64,000 bases of DNA. It comes from Larix kaempferi. Taxonomy: Eukaryota > Streptophyta > Pinopsida > Pinales > Pinaceae. Made by a program: the position numbers and the translations under genes. The stretch lies in assembly GCA_027924585.1 (NCBI GenBank), contig BSBM01000299.1:27380501-27444500 (forward strand), in the 5' to 3' direction. Below the pieces are notes generated by a model. It searched no databases. It was given only the letters and a program-made list of their open reading frames with translations, and was not told the origin of the DNA. Below are positions 42,991-52,895 of this stretch, one piece after another. Position 1 is the first letter of the stretch, and each line of letters opens with the position of its first letter.

Positions 42991-43019
42991 TACTACATCC
43001 AGCTGATTTGAAGAATCTT

Positions 43020-43478
43020 GCAAGAAGATCAATACAAATAATCACAGTTCGCCTTGGTAATTAATTTTGCTAGCCCCTTCCCCTTTACCAGTTTGGTAGG
43101 TTTTATCTCTAGGTCGTATTCTAGCAATACAACAATCCATTTGGGTCTTCTTCCTTCAGGGTCTGCTTGGGTAAGGATACCCTTCACAGCACTGTTTGGG
43201 ACATGAGCAATGATGTGGGAATGGAGGATTTAAACCCTAAAATATTTCAGTGACTTGATTAAGGCATAAGCCTGCTTTTCCAGGATATCATATTTCAGTT
43301 CTGCACCTCTCAATACCTTGCTGAAAAAAGCAATTGGATGTTCAGCATTCTGTGCATTTTTCTGTAACAACACTCCTACTATATGCTCTGAAGCATAAGA
43401 AAAAATCAAAAAATATTTAGAAAAATATGGACTGGCTAACACCGGGGCTTCGATGATAGCATTCTTAATTCCCTTCAA
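43020..43478 (-). pseudogene. Tat RNase H after RT, lacking the first catalytic Asp
   Basis: Follows RT directly: APVLASPYFSKYFLIFSYAS, EHIVGVLLQKNAQNAEHPIA, FFSKVLRGAELKYDILEKQA, stop at 43,230-43,232 (a Tyr position), then in the same frame HIIAHVPNSAVKGILTQADP and PTKLVKGKGLAKLITKANCD. Where the plus-strand gypsy element of this window has T-D-A-S, this one has S-Y-A-S, so the first active-site Asp is Tyr. Such decay of the original RNase H is known where an element has a second RNase H. The domain leads almost directly into integrase, with no room for another RNase H here. Confidence 0.85.
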
Positions 43479-43499
43479 TGAATCTCTTGCTTCCTTAGT

Positions 43500-44486
43500 C
43501 TACTTTACCTGATTTTCCTTTTGTAACATATTGGTAATATTCATCATAATTTCTGCAAAACTGGGAATGAAGCTTCTAATAAAACCCACTTGCCCGATGA
43601 TAGACTGCACCGCCTTTTTGCTTCTTGGCTCTGCAACTTTCTGAATAGCACTAACCCTCTCTGGGTCAATCTTGATACCTTCTTTGGAAATAATATGACC
43701 CAAGAGCTTAGCTTCTTCTAAGGAAAAATGTGATTTCTTAGGGTTAAGGGAAATACCGTATTTTATGCATTTCTTAAAAACCCGTTCCAAATGCTTCAAG
43801 TGCTCTTCATTATATTTTGAATACACTATTATGTTATCCATGTATACGACCACGAACTTATCATTTTCTTCAGCGAATTGTATATCCATCGCCCGCTGGA
43901 AGGTAGCCCCTGCATTCATTAGCCCAAAAGGCATCTTCGCATACATGAAAGTCCCCCAAGGAGTGGTAAAAGATGTCTTCTCTTGGTCTTCAGCGTAGAC
44001 CTTGATTTGATTATATCCAGAGAAACCATCCATAGTAGAGATCCTTTCTGCCCCTACAACCTTTTGTAAGATATGCTCCATTTTAGGCAGGGGGTAATTA
44101 TCTTTTAGTGAAGCTCTGTTCAAGTTCCTGAAATCTATACATATTCTAATCTCACCATTCTTCTTCCTTACAGGAACTAGATTTTCTATCCATTGAGATA
44201 ATCTCAAAGTGACAATGATTTTTGCATTAAATACTCTTCTGATCTCTTTTTCTATCACAGGCACTAGTTTAGGGTTTATCCTCCTTAAATTTTGCTTGAA
44301 AGGTTTCTCTCTTGGTCTGATTGGAATAGAATGTTGTATTATAAAGGTATCATACTCCTTTAGTTCTTCATAACTCCATGCAAATGCAGTAGCATATTTC
44401 CTCATCAACTCTACATATTGCTCCTTCTTTTTAGCATGTAGCTTCTTCGACAGGTTTACCATCTGAGGCTCTTCTTTAGTACCCAA
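43500..44486 (-). CDS. Tat reverse transcriptase, uninterrupted frame
   Basis: Open frame of 328 codons spanning all RT blocks: YATAFAWSYEELKEYD, IRRVFNAKIIVTLRLSQWIE, LVPVRKKNGEIRICIDFRNL, AERISTMDGFSGYNQIKV (first Asp at residue 153), MPFGLMNAGATFQRAMD and FVVVYMDNIIVYS (residues 211-223). The catalytic pair reads Met-Asp-Asn instead of Met-Asp-Asp, so activity is probably lost although the frame is open. The thumb/connection ends with GQVGFIRSFIPSFAEIM. The ATG is only the first Met in a polyprotein; the real product would be cut from gag-pol. Plus-strand frames here are shadows. Confidence 0.92.
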   Translation of the reverse strand: MGTKEEPQMVNLSKKLHAKKKEQYVELMRKYATAFAWSYEELKEYDTFIIQHSIPIRPREKPFKQNLRRINPKLVPVIEKEIRRVFNAKIIVTLRLSQWIENLVPVRKKNGEIRICIDFRNLNRASLKDNYPLPKMEHILQKVVGAERISTMDGFSGYNQIKVYAEDQEKTSFTTPWGTFMYAKMPFGLMNAGATFQRAMDIQFAEENDKFVVVYMDNIIVYSKYNEEHLKHLERVFKKCIKYGISLNPKKSHFSLEEAKLLGHIISKEGIKIDPERVSAIQKVAEPRSKKAVQSIIGQVGFIRSFIPSFAEIMMNITNMLQKENQVK

Positions 44487-44830
44487 GATCTACTCTTCCA
44501 CTGTATCTCTAGGAGGTTCAAACTTTGGTTTTGTTGCTACGTCATTCTGGTCAAACATCCTTTCTAGGGGTATCAATCCCTTGGGGATATAATTACTCTT
44601 TAATTGAATGATAGCTTTCCCACCCAACACGTTTTTTCATTGTTTTCTTTCTCTTTCTTCACCCTGTGATTGCTCCCTATCCATCAATCCTTCTATGTTC
44701 TCATTCTCAACATCAATATGAACATTAGCAAACTCATCAGACAATTCTAAAAATATTTTAATTTGTAAATCATCTTTAAATACTTTCCAGTATCTAGCAT
44801 TGTCTCGGATAGATGGCATGTTCACCACCT
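44487..44830 (-). pseudogene. Tat pol linker between extra RNase H and RT
   Basis: Two short pieces. 44,637-44,828 gives MPSIRDNARYWKVFKDDLQI, a repetitive acidic middle (VHIDVENENIEGLMDR) and a basic end. Between 44,487 and 44,636 the frame changes, with KVLGGKAIIQLKSNYIPKGL, near to the RT start. This is the tether between RNase H and RT; no known domain recognised. Confidence 0.6.
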
Positions 44831-44884
44831 CTACCTCATATTTTTCTTGAGAGAAAATATGATTTTTAAAACTACCAGCAGTGG

Positions 44885-45250
44885 GGACAAAGAATCCGCC
44901 ACCTGATTTTCCAATCTTGAGATCACCCAGATCTTGTGTTCAATAAAAAAGTTCCCAAACATATCCCAGACTTCATTTCTATAGGCCCTCATCCAGGGGT
45001 GTTTTTCCTGATAACTGTCATTTACTTGATTGACCACCAATTCTGAATCTCCAAAAACATGTATCCTTTTTGCTCCCAAATCTTTCAAAGCTCTTAATCC
45101 CAATAGCAGAGCTTCATACTTAGCCACATTATTACTACATTCAAAAGTTAGCTTGTATGATAGGGCTCTGGAATCTTGGTCAGAAGGTATGATCCAAACC
45201 CTTGCACCAGCACCATTATTGCTCAGTGATCCATCAAAGTACATCTTCCA
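44885..45250 (-). CDS. Extra RNase H domain between protease and RT
   Basis: Residues 161-282 of the open frame 44,831-45,730 form a complete RNase H fold: WKMYFDGSLSNNGAGARVW (Asp 166), ECSNNVAKYEALLLGLRAL (Glu 206), KRIHVFGDSELVVNQV (Asp 228) and SRLENQVADSLS (Asp 279). All four acidic active-site residues are present. The sequence is of the plant/archaeal-like type known from Tat elements as a second RNase H. What is unusual is position: it lies upstream of RT, directly after protease, instead of between the first RNase H and integrase. It would remove RNA from RNA-DNA hybrids during reverse transcription and may have replaced the degenerate domain at 43.0-43.5 kb. Confidence 0.88.
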
Positions 45251-45800
45251 TAGTCCTTCCTCATTTTTCTGTCTCTTTGAGGCCTCGTACCTTGCTGCAA
45301 ACTCCTTGTCTTCCTTGACTTCATGGAAAAATGGGGGTACAGTGTCAGTATGTGGACCATCATTGAATAAAATAGAGGAACCTATGTCTGTTTCTACATC
45401 GTATATGGTGTGATTTTCAGGTTTGTTGTCACTGTTGACCACATAAGCCATTCTTTTCGCTCTATATAGCTTTCTATTGCTTCCGAAAAGGGGTATAGTG
45501 GTGTAAGATAAGTCCATCTGCATGGTTCCCTTCAACTTTTTTACCCAAGACCTTGACAACAACATCCTGAACTTAGGAGGCACCTCAGCCACTATTACGT
45601 CCATCATAATGCTCTTAGCTTGAATTTGTGCAAGGGTCACTACTACATCTTTAATCAAACCCAAACATGGCACCTTTCTGGAATCGAAATAATATAGGTC
45701 TTTGTAGGGTCTAGTGACTTCTAACCCCAACTAATCCACCACTGTTTTTGGCATTAATTTGTGTGAAGCCCCAGAATCTATTAGGGCATTGTGTAATAAT
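45251..45800 (-). pseudogene. Tat aspartic protease and spacer
   Basis: The active site NALIDSGASHKLMPKTVVD lies just upstream of the Met at 45,730, separated from it by an in-frame stop. The protease then continues as LGLEVTRPYKDLYYFDSRKV, VTLAQIQAKSIMMDVIVAEV and FRMLLSRSWVKKLKGTMQMD (the second conserved block) to about residue 75, followed by a spacer of about 80 residues before the extra RNase H. D-S-G-A is intact. Except for that stop the region is open, so it may be one of the better-preserved parts. Confidence 0.85.
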
Positions 45801-46567
45801 TTACCATGGATATTCAAAATCAAATAAAAGGGGGGCACTTCTTCATCATCTGTTTCTTCCATCTTGGAACCAAAAATTATGGTGGGGGCGTCATCTGTTA
45901 CTTCCAATATGTCCTATGTACCATCTGGTTGTCCTTTTACCATACTAGTTATCTCTTCCCTATATTCATTGTTTCTTAATAGCTCATTTAAGGGGATAGA
46001 GATCTTCACCTTGGATAGTTCATCCTTCAGACTGAATGTTGAAGCTAGCCTCACTACTCCAGCGACTTCTAGTTCCCTAACTTCTTTAGAATTATGCCCC
46101 TTATCTTCTGACGCTTTATGTGCAGTAACCTCTGGCTGCTTTTCTTTTAGCTTCTCCATATTCCATTGAGTTTTGGAGAGCTGAATATGGGCAGACTTTC
46201 CTTCGCTTATTGGTATATCCATTCTTCTTAACTTCATATTTCTTTCGATGTCATCTACAACATTCATACAACCCATTTGGTACTCCTCAGAATCAGATTC
46301 AATAGCTTTGTTGGGATTCCCCGTGGTGAAAAAGTCATGTTCCCTTTGTGTTAAATGTACTTCGTGATCTAGGGTGTCAAAGAGATGGATCTGGTCTCCA
46401 GCAGGATCTTCAGGCCCTTCTTCATCAACTAAATTTTCAGGGAAGGGAGGCCGTATCTGGACGTCTTCTTGATTTCGAGGATTTGTTGGAGGGGGTGGCC
46501 TTCTAAAGTGAGGGTTTCTTATTTGATTTTCAGGCTACTCTCTAGTAGGAGGTTTATTTTCCATGGC
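45801..46567 (-). pseudogene. Tat gag-protease linker
   Basis: Continues gag past the stop at 46,568. The open piece 45,914-46,276 (MGCMNVVDDIERNMKLRRMD, KTQWNMEKLKEKQPEVTAHK, LRNNEYREEITSMVKGQPDG) follows a Pro-rich, acidic stretch near 46,290-46,540 (RRPPPPTNPRNQEDVQIRPP). No zinc knuckle could be seen. A stop at 45,914 separates it from ILEVTDDAPTIIFGSKMEET, which leads into protease. Function of the linker unknown. Confidence 0.65.
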
Positions 46568-47640
46568 TTACCTATCCATCAGCTTTTCCATGGTTTTCAT
46601 CATAGTATGAAACTTGGCATCACTAGAAGAGGAGGAGGTGGAGGTTTGGGTTTCTTGCTTCTTTTTATCTGCTTCTGTTTTTCCCTTCATTTTCCCTAAA
46701 TCCATCATGTTGGCTTCCACCTCCATGACATCCTTTAGCATAGCGGCCGGGGTGGCATATTTTCTCTCTCTTAATGTGCATGACAAGTCTCCATCAAAGG
46801 CATCTGCGTAATGGAGCTTTGCAGTGCCTACTGAGGGTTTTAGGTCATCTGGAATAGAATTATAGGCTTTCATAAACCTAGCAGAAAACTCATTAACATA
46901 TTCAAAACCTCTTTTCTTCAGATGGTTGTACTGGGACAACACTAGCGCGGGGCTCCCTATCGTTTCCCACCTCTCTAAGAAAAGTGTCTTAAAGGCTGCA
47001 AAATCATTGATGGAAGCTTTCTGCAACTGTCTTAACCATTTCTTGGGCTCTCCCAATAAACTCCGAGAAAACAACCTCATCTTAGAATCATCATGATCTA
47101 CTTCCTCCATGTCAATAAAATCCTCAAATCTATCTACATGCTCTCTGGCAGAAAAACCTCCCTCTCCATCATAAGAGACGATTCTCTGGGCGTAGTTCTG
47201 AGGGAGATCTTGCAAAACAATTGGCAAGGCCAATGGTGCAAATCTAGCGGCCATGGGTCTAGGAAGATTTTGAGCTTGGGGACGGATATTTTGGGCAAGG
47301 TTTATTGCAGAGATTGTGGTATGAGGTTGACGGATCTGAAAACCAGGTCTAGCTTTTTCGGCTTTAATAATATTCTGCAACTCAAGGCAGACAGGATCTA
47401 ACAAATAGGACTCTGGTGCATTCAAACCTTCTTCACCTAGGCTTAGATAAGATTCAGACCTTGACCTTGGAAAAGGCTTCCCAATATCTATCTCTATATC
47501 CCATCCTTGAAAAATAGGTATCTCTTGTTTAAACCCGATTCTTTCAATGCTAGAAGTACTAGCTTTATCCTTTTCGGTCTTATGTCTAAGTAATATTTCT
47601 AGATTTTGTACGCTTAACAGAATTTCGGAAATAGGATTAC
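46568..47640 (-). CDS. Tat gag capsid
   Basis: Capsid-like protein that would package element RNA in the cytoplasm. The open frame with Met at 47,425 gives 285 residues; the same frame stays open upstream to about 47,640 (KASTSSIERIGFKQEI, PFPRSRSESYLSLGEEG), so the true start could be earlier. Diagnostic blocks are GFSAREHVDRFEDFIDMEEV, FSRSLLGEPKKWLRQL, FKTLFLERWE and VNEFSARFMKAYNSIPDD, the gag core of plant Tat/Athila-related elements. The end is Lys/Glu-rich with a Ser run (TSTSSSSSDAKF) and stops at 46,568, where the polyprotein should continue. Confidence 0.85.
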
Positions 47641-47886
47641 CTCTTGTATGGATCTTTCTTGAGGCTAGGATCCCCTTTTTGAGATTTCTTCAGAAATGAA
47701 CTTGGCCCGTCGATCTTCCCCAGTGGAGTCTTTATTTAATGTAGATCTTTACGAGTGGAGTCACCGGGGAAAAAAATGCACAACCCTCTAAAAATATGGA
47801 AATCTCTGTTTTCCCGCAGGGATCTCTCCTTTCTTTGAATCTTCAGAATCCTTTGTTGTTCTTCCAGGAATAATAAAACAATCACA
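47641..47886 (-). other. Tat leader between primer site and gag
   Basis: Untranslated leader on the minus strand. No open frame covers it. GAGTGGAGTCACCGGGG-like and CTTTTTGAGATTTC strings show no recognised signal. Confidence 0.5.
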
Positions 47887-47907
47887 TCCCCGGCAATGCC
47901 GCCAATA
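47887..47907 (-). promoter_or_regulatory. Primer-binding site of the Tat element
   Basis: The minus strand reads TTGGCGGCATTGCCGGGG directly after the 5' LTR end. It resembles the TGGCGCCGTTGCCGGGG site of Tat/Athila elements, with substitutions. The primer tRNA differs from the initiator-Met type used by the other elements here. Confidence 0.75.
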
Positions 47908-49189
47908 TTTTAAAACCCAAATTAACCCCCAAGGTTGTCAGAGAAGGCAATTCGGGGTAACCACTAACCAATCTTTAGCTTGTGCTACTGACCCAACACA
48001 AACATAGAGGGCTCTCTCTATAAACTCATGAAAAAATGGAATAATCAAAGGTGTCAACAATGAAAACGTACACCAACATTCATCATTCAAGATATTCAAT
48101 TACAACATAAAGAAGATCAGATTTATGTTGGAACAAAAATGATTTAAACGTCGTTTGGTTGAAACATATGAATCTCTATTTGGGAAATGGAGTCACATTC
48201 AAGAAACATGAAAAATTATTCACAAAGTTTCTGTGAATGCATTCACACAGGAGCTAGGTAGTAAGAAACTAGTAGTCAAAGGGATTTTTTATTGGCGAAA
48301 CAAAAGAGAAAAGAACAATCCATTGATGTAAGGCATACAATGATGAATCCTACACCGATTTTAGCAGGGAATAATGGTGAAATACTTGGAATGAGTTAAG
48401 CAGAGCATAAATTCTATGAATTCCACTTAACAACTACACTGTACCAAGTATGAAGAAATATTACAGTCATGGAATAATGATGAACGAAGCACAATTAACA
48501 TAGGAGAAAGAAAGACAGACTACCAGACCAATTACACAAGAATCCCTGAAAAACGCATGCTCAACTCTGCAAACTTTATTAAACAAGCTCAAAATGTCTT
48601 ACATACTGATTCGCAAAATTCCAAAAGTTTTTTCACTAATATTTTCAACCCTTCTGTCTTTAATTACAATGAATTTATAGATGCCCTTCGAGCTCTAGGC
48701 TCAACTCTTTCCTGAATAGAAAATAGTTACAATTTACTGGACACCTACTCGACAGCTAATCAAGGTGTATTCGCTGTTACAACCTCAAAACAGACACAAG
48801 CGGTATAGGCCTAACCGCTTTTTACATTCACTGGCCTATTTTTCTATATGACAAACTACTTGAACAAAAACAAAACAAAAAACTAACAACTCCAGCTTGC
48901 TACTTCCATTCCTCGCTGATTACTTAGTGGATACCTTTAAGCTCTTTAACCTGAACATCGGAAATATCCAAGATCGAACTGCTGCCTACCGGGTGTGTTT
49001 TTACCCCTCATGATAGCACACTGGAGAGATGAACAATTTACAAATAACAGACCTGCCACGGCCATGTCGACTTTCCAAAAATGGGTTTGCAGGCCATCTA
49101 AGTCTTTTCAAAATTGGAGACAAAGAGTCTACTTATGTAGCCAAAAATGCCCTGCTGGGTGGTGAGATGCAGATAACGTAAGAATTCCA

Positions 49190-49557
49190 TCACCTTAGTC
49201 CTGGGTTTTCACCTGATCGTACCAATCAAGAAAATCATCTTCGTCAAAGGAAACCTTGGTTTGGGTTTATTCCGGTGGGGGAGTTGGGGGCATCTCTTTA
49301 GTGGGCAGTATTAAGTCCTTGATAATGTCCTCATCCTGGGGGATTTTCTGCTTGTCCTCTTCATGGACTTCTTCCCTTTCTTCTTGTTGCTGAAAAATCC
49401 AACACCGCTGTCGCATCATGGGATCTTCTGGCTCACTGACAGAACCGTCCTCCACATGGTCGAAAATCACAGGAGGTAGAGGAGCATGCTCCTCCTCCAT
49501 CTCAGACAATACATGCTCTGGTACAACCACTATTTCAGCTCCCTGGTCTCTTTCCAT
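49190..49557 (-). CDS. LTR-encoded acidic ORF, 5' LTR copy
   Basis: The minus-strand frame from Met 49,557 gives 96 residues: MERDQGAEIVVVPEHVLSEM, PPVIFDHVEDGSVSEPEDP, a Gln/Glu-rich middle (FQQQEEREEVHEEDKQK) and ILPTKEMPPTPPPE, stop at 49,267; in the same frame beyond the stop lies TQTKVSFDEDDFLDWYDQV to about 49,200. The 3' LTR copy has Glu at that stop. The frame has coding-like composition and lies about 1 kb into the LTR. I do not recognise a family. It could be a captured or element-specific small protein, or chance. Confidence 0.45.
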
Positions 49558-50292
49558 GTCTCTGATACCAATAGTAAAATACCTGAATAGATGAATTCGT
49601 CACCTTTCCAGAATTGGAAGTAAGTTGCGAGTCCATGGAATTAGGCTTAGAACGACTGATAACGATGGCATCCCCATGCAAATCATTCTTCTATGATTCT
49701 CTGACTTAGACATTCCAAATGATTTATTATGATGATTGAGGATAGGACTGACACAAGACACATTTGACCCTGTGTTTCGGATCATATGGAAAAGACATCC
49801 AACGGGGTTGAGGTGGCTCAGCCCTTGTGACCATCATTAATTTACAGGGAAGCTGCCTTTCTCCTATGGAGACTCGTGATTGGTTCATGACTGTAGATTT
49901 CAGCCTTTGTGGCTTTCATTTTTGCGACACACAGCTTCAATCCTGACTGTTGGATGATGCGCCTTTACCGACTGCGGCGATTTTGGGCACGCTTAACATG
50001 CCGACGATTAAAATCACTGCCATTGTTCTGGACCGTTGATCTGTCTCCATTGGATATGCGCCATTGCAAAGAGTGCAATGCTTAATCCAATCACGGTGAT
50101 TTGGAATGTGCCCCTTTTTTGTGCACGTTAGATTAGTGCCATCCCCTTATTACCATATATCGTCGTTTCCATCGATCTACGGTGTTGATTTCTTTAGGAA
50201 TCTGCCCACTGGTTAACACTTCCTCCACGCTTGTAACCTTTCCACTTAATCTTTTTGTGGAAAAGCTCAGGGCTGCAGCTCTCCGGGGCAAT

Positions 50293-50505
50293 CTAATTTA
50301 TGTCGTCCCTATATACTCCTGCCTGCTGCTGGTGTATTAGCCTGCTACTAGTCCCTTGCTCAGCATGGAAACCTGGATCTTTGAATATGCTTTCTCCTTT
50401 TACCAAATCCGCTGTATCTAGCTCTGATCTTTTACCTTGGGGGTGCAACCTGGGAGTTTTGGTTTCTTTTAAGGAATTATCTCGATCCTGCAATTCTTTT
50501 TTCAT
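50293..50505 (-). CDS. LTR-encoded basic ORF, 5' LTR copy
   Basis: Frame of 70 codons near the LTR start: KKELQDRDNSLKETKTPRLH, KGESIFKDPGFHAEQGTSS and a short Gln-rich end. It aligns over its length with the frame at 41,152-41,410 with no stops in either copy. Unknown function; it may simply be an open stretch of the promoter region. Confidence 0.35.
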   Translation of the reverse strand: MKKELQDRDNSLKETKTPRLHPQGKRSELDTADLVKGESIFKDPGFHAEQGTSSRLIHQQQAGVYRDDIN

Positions 50506-50553
50506 TCATAAAAAAAACCTTCTTCAAAGCTTAGCACATTCCAAGTGCTAACA

Positions 50554-50558
50554 CAAGG
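50554..50558. repeat. Target site duplication CAAGG (right)
   Basis: Pairs with 38,796-38,800. Confidence 0.9.
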
Positions 50559-51640
50559 TTTTTCAGAGAAGAAAATTCTACCCGGCCATGTAGGAAAGGG
50601 AGCAAAAAACCTAGTTGTAGTGCCTTAGACATTGTAAAGAGAAAAAATTTTAAAGAGCAAATTGTCTAAGTTTACACTACCAAGCTACAACTATGAACTT
50701 AGAAAGTCTCAATAGTCCTATGGGATGAACCATGGTCAAACTCAGCCCTAGAAAAAATATGGGCACTTATTAATGAATTCGGATCACTTTTAGGGTGATT
50801 GCTGATTTCAAACCCTTAAAAACCAATTTGAGGGCAAGTTGGGTTACGAGTAGTTCTAGGTACAAAAAAGTGATAAATGGGATTCTCTCTCAATCTGGGT
50901 GGTTCTTGGAGGTAAATGAAAACCATCATCAGCAGTACCAACAAATTTTGAGCTAATTCTAGGGAAAAACCAGCAAGAAAATCAAATATGGGCAGTGAAT
51001 ACAAAGGGACAGTCACCAATCAGCAGTGAACAACCATGGTCTAAGGGGTTGTCATCCTAACGGAAGATACAACTGACCTATTGAGATATCTTTTCTACTA
51101 TGCAGAGAGGTCCAATCCATCTGTAGGAACTCCTCACTCCTCAGAGAAAGTGTTGATTATTTGAAGGTTGATCATGTTGTTTTGTATGGGTAGCACCTTC
51201 TATCATATGGTCTCTCCATTGAAGAGCCGATTTGGGGGGATAGAAATCAGATTGTGTAGGACAACTTTCCATCATTATCTTTACTTTGCGAGTGTTCAAC
51301 CCTATTTTGGAAGAAATAATCATTTGAAGTATGTTTATATTCTTTCACATTTAATTTCATTGGAGGTTGCTTATATTGAGCCTTTAGAAGCAAGTAGTGT
51401 GCCTTGTGAATTATTAATTCAAAGCTATATTCTGTTTATTTAAGTATGTGGCGAGCTTCTACATATAGTGGATATGCCAAGCCTTCAAAACTATCCATCA
51501 ATTTCGTTTGAGTTGAGTGATCATGCATAATAATTTGAAACGTAGTTTGGAGGCCATAAGTTGATTACTTACATAGCTAGATGTCAAATAAAAATATTGA
51601 ACTTTACAATTGTTTTGTGAATATTCTTTAACAGTTTAAT
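50559..51640. other. Unassigned stretch between Tat element and DUF4378 pseudogene
   Basis: No domain could be supported. A minus-strand peptide SSYRWIGPLCIVEKIS near 51,100 faintly resembles a gypsy integrase C-terminal block (RWIGPY-V-E-IS), but stops surround it. The last 300 bases before 51,650 could hold intron of the following gene. Confidence 0.35.
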
Positions 51641-52895
51641 GCAACAGTTAGGTGGTAGACAAGGTAAATGACATTGCTGACAGTGGACGAACTGGAGGAT
51701 TGTTTGGACTTGGCCATATTTCTTCTCAAGGCAAGGTTGGTTATATAGACATGGATAATTATGAAGGTATTGCAGGGACTGTTTGTAGTGTGGACTATGA
51801 TCAACCTAGTCCAGTATCCATATTAGAAGCGTCTTTCTCAAATGAAAGTTACAACTCAACAGAGAGCTTGGGTGGTACACATGGTAAGCAAATTTGAAAT
51901 TTTTCAAATTTGTTCTTTACCCAATTATATATCTAATTGACTTTACAATCATGGTAATTTCATCTTGGAGATTGGCCAAATGTAGCCTCTGTTTTCTTCA
52001 CAGATTAGATTATCATCTGATTAAACAAGTATTGTACTTATTACAATTTCCCTCTAAGTCTTTTTTTCATACTAAGACAATTTGTTAATCTTCGATACTA
52101 GATGATAAGTTGCAATTCTTATGCATATCCATATAGAATAGAACTGGCCGACTCGCCGTACCACTTGATCACCAAGAACTAGATGTTGATGCAGAACTAC
52201 ATGATTCTGCTTCTTCTGCAAACTTGGAAGTTGTAGAAAGTGATAAGATAATAGGTGCAATTTTAGATATTTCAATATTGTACAAGATTGATCCTCCCTT
52301 TATTAGTTTGTTAGAAAAGAGGCCTGCCTATATTGAGGATCGGGAGCTTGAATATGTAAGGAAACTTATATGCAATGCAGAACTAATGTATGAATATGTA
52401 GCCTTGCTGTGTGAGGAAGATAGACATGATTTCCTTGTAGATCCTAATTTGTTTGATAGTCTAGAAGTCCAAGAGTCATCAACTGATGGTCATTTTCCAT
52501 ATGGTTTGAAGAATAGTCTCTACAATTTGGCATTTATGAAAGTACAAGGGTCATGGAAAAATAGGAATCTTATTTTTATTACATGAAGGATTGTCTATAT
52601 TCACAGTACAACATTAGGTACAAAGGAGGTTATAGGATATGGATCAAAGGTCCAACATATGTCGCAGATGACAAGTTAGCCAAAGATGTGCTTAAGGAAA
52701 TTAAAAGATGTAGTATGGTGACATTTGGGATGTTGGATGAGCTTGTGGAGAAAGATATGAACACTCCAATGGGTAAGTGGATAGATTGTGAGAGAGCGAT
52801 GCTTGAGATCATAATAGAGGTTGAGAGAAACATCTTTACTTTTCGAGTTGATGAAGTGGTGAATGATCTGCTCACTGATACATACTTCACATAGA
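51640..52895 (+). pseudogene. DUF4378-domain protein (TRM/LONGIFOLIA-like), 3' part
   Basis: C-terminal part of a plant DUF4378 protein, a family that includes TRM/LONGIFOLIA proteins associated with microtubules. Exon 1 here (to about 51,890) has DQPSPVSILEASFSNESYNS and TESLGGTH, then a GTAAGC donor. The next exon, from about 52,140, has SILYKIDPPFISLLEKRPAY, LEYVRKLICNAELMYEYVAL and HDFLVDPNLFDSLE. At 52,584 TGA ends this frame, and the DUF4378 end continues one base shifted: KGGYRIWIKGPTYVADDKLA, FGMLDELVEKDMNTPMGKWI and ERNIFTFRVDEVVNDLL, normal stop near 52,893. So there is a single frameshift in the domain. The 5' exons are not in the window. Intron retention shows it is not a retrocopy. 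Confidence 0.8.

Larger units (their letters stand above)
38801..50553 (-). mobile_element. Complete Tat-type Ty3/gypsy retrotransposon, minus strand
   Basis: Two LTRs in direct orientation (38,801-41,410 and 47,908-50,553) flank an internal region read on the minus strand. A 5-bp target duplication CAAGG flanks it at 38,796-38,800 and 50,554-50,558. LTR ends are TGTTAGCACTTGG...GTGTTAACA. The primer site lies next to the 5' LTR. Domain order is gag, protease, extra RNase H, RT, RNase H, integrase. A hand alignment of about 225 bases of the two LTRs (from 38,820 and 47,926) shows 14 differences, so the insertion is old enough to have decayed. Several stops interrupt pol. The whole element is 11.75 kb. 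Confidence 0.92.
47908..50553 (-). repeat. 5' LTR of the Tat element (2,646 bp)
   Basis: Right end CCAAGTGCTAACA followed by CAAGG; left end aligned with TGTTAACACCC of the other LTR but reading TTTTAAAACCC, so the terminal CA on the element strand is mutated. It contains about 38 bases near 48,170 missing from the 3' LTR. Confidence 0.9.

Noticed and set aside
45030-45413. 127-codon plus-strand frame opposite the extra RNase H
   Set aside because: Shadow of the minus-strand pol frame.
46469-47401. Plus-strand frames opposite Tat gag
   Set aside because: Shadows of the gag frame.
51060-51140. Possible gypsy integrase C-terminal block on the minus strand
   Set aside because: Only one short block with stops around it; not enough to call an element.
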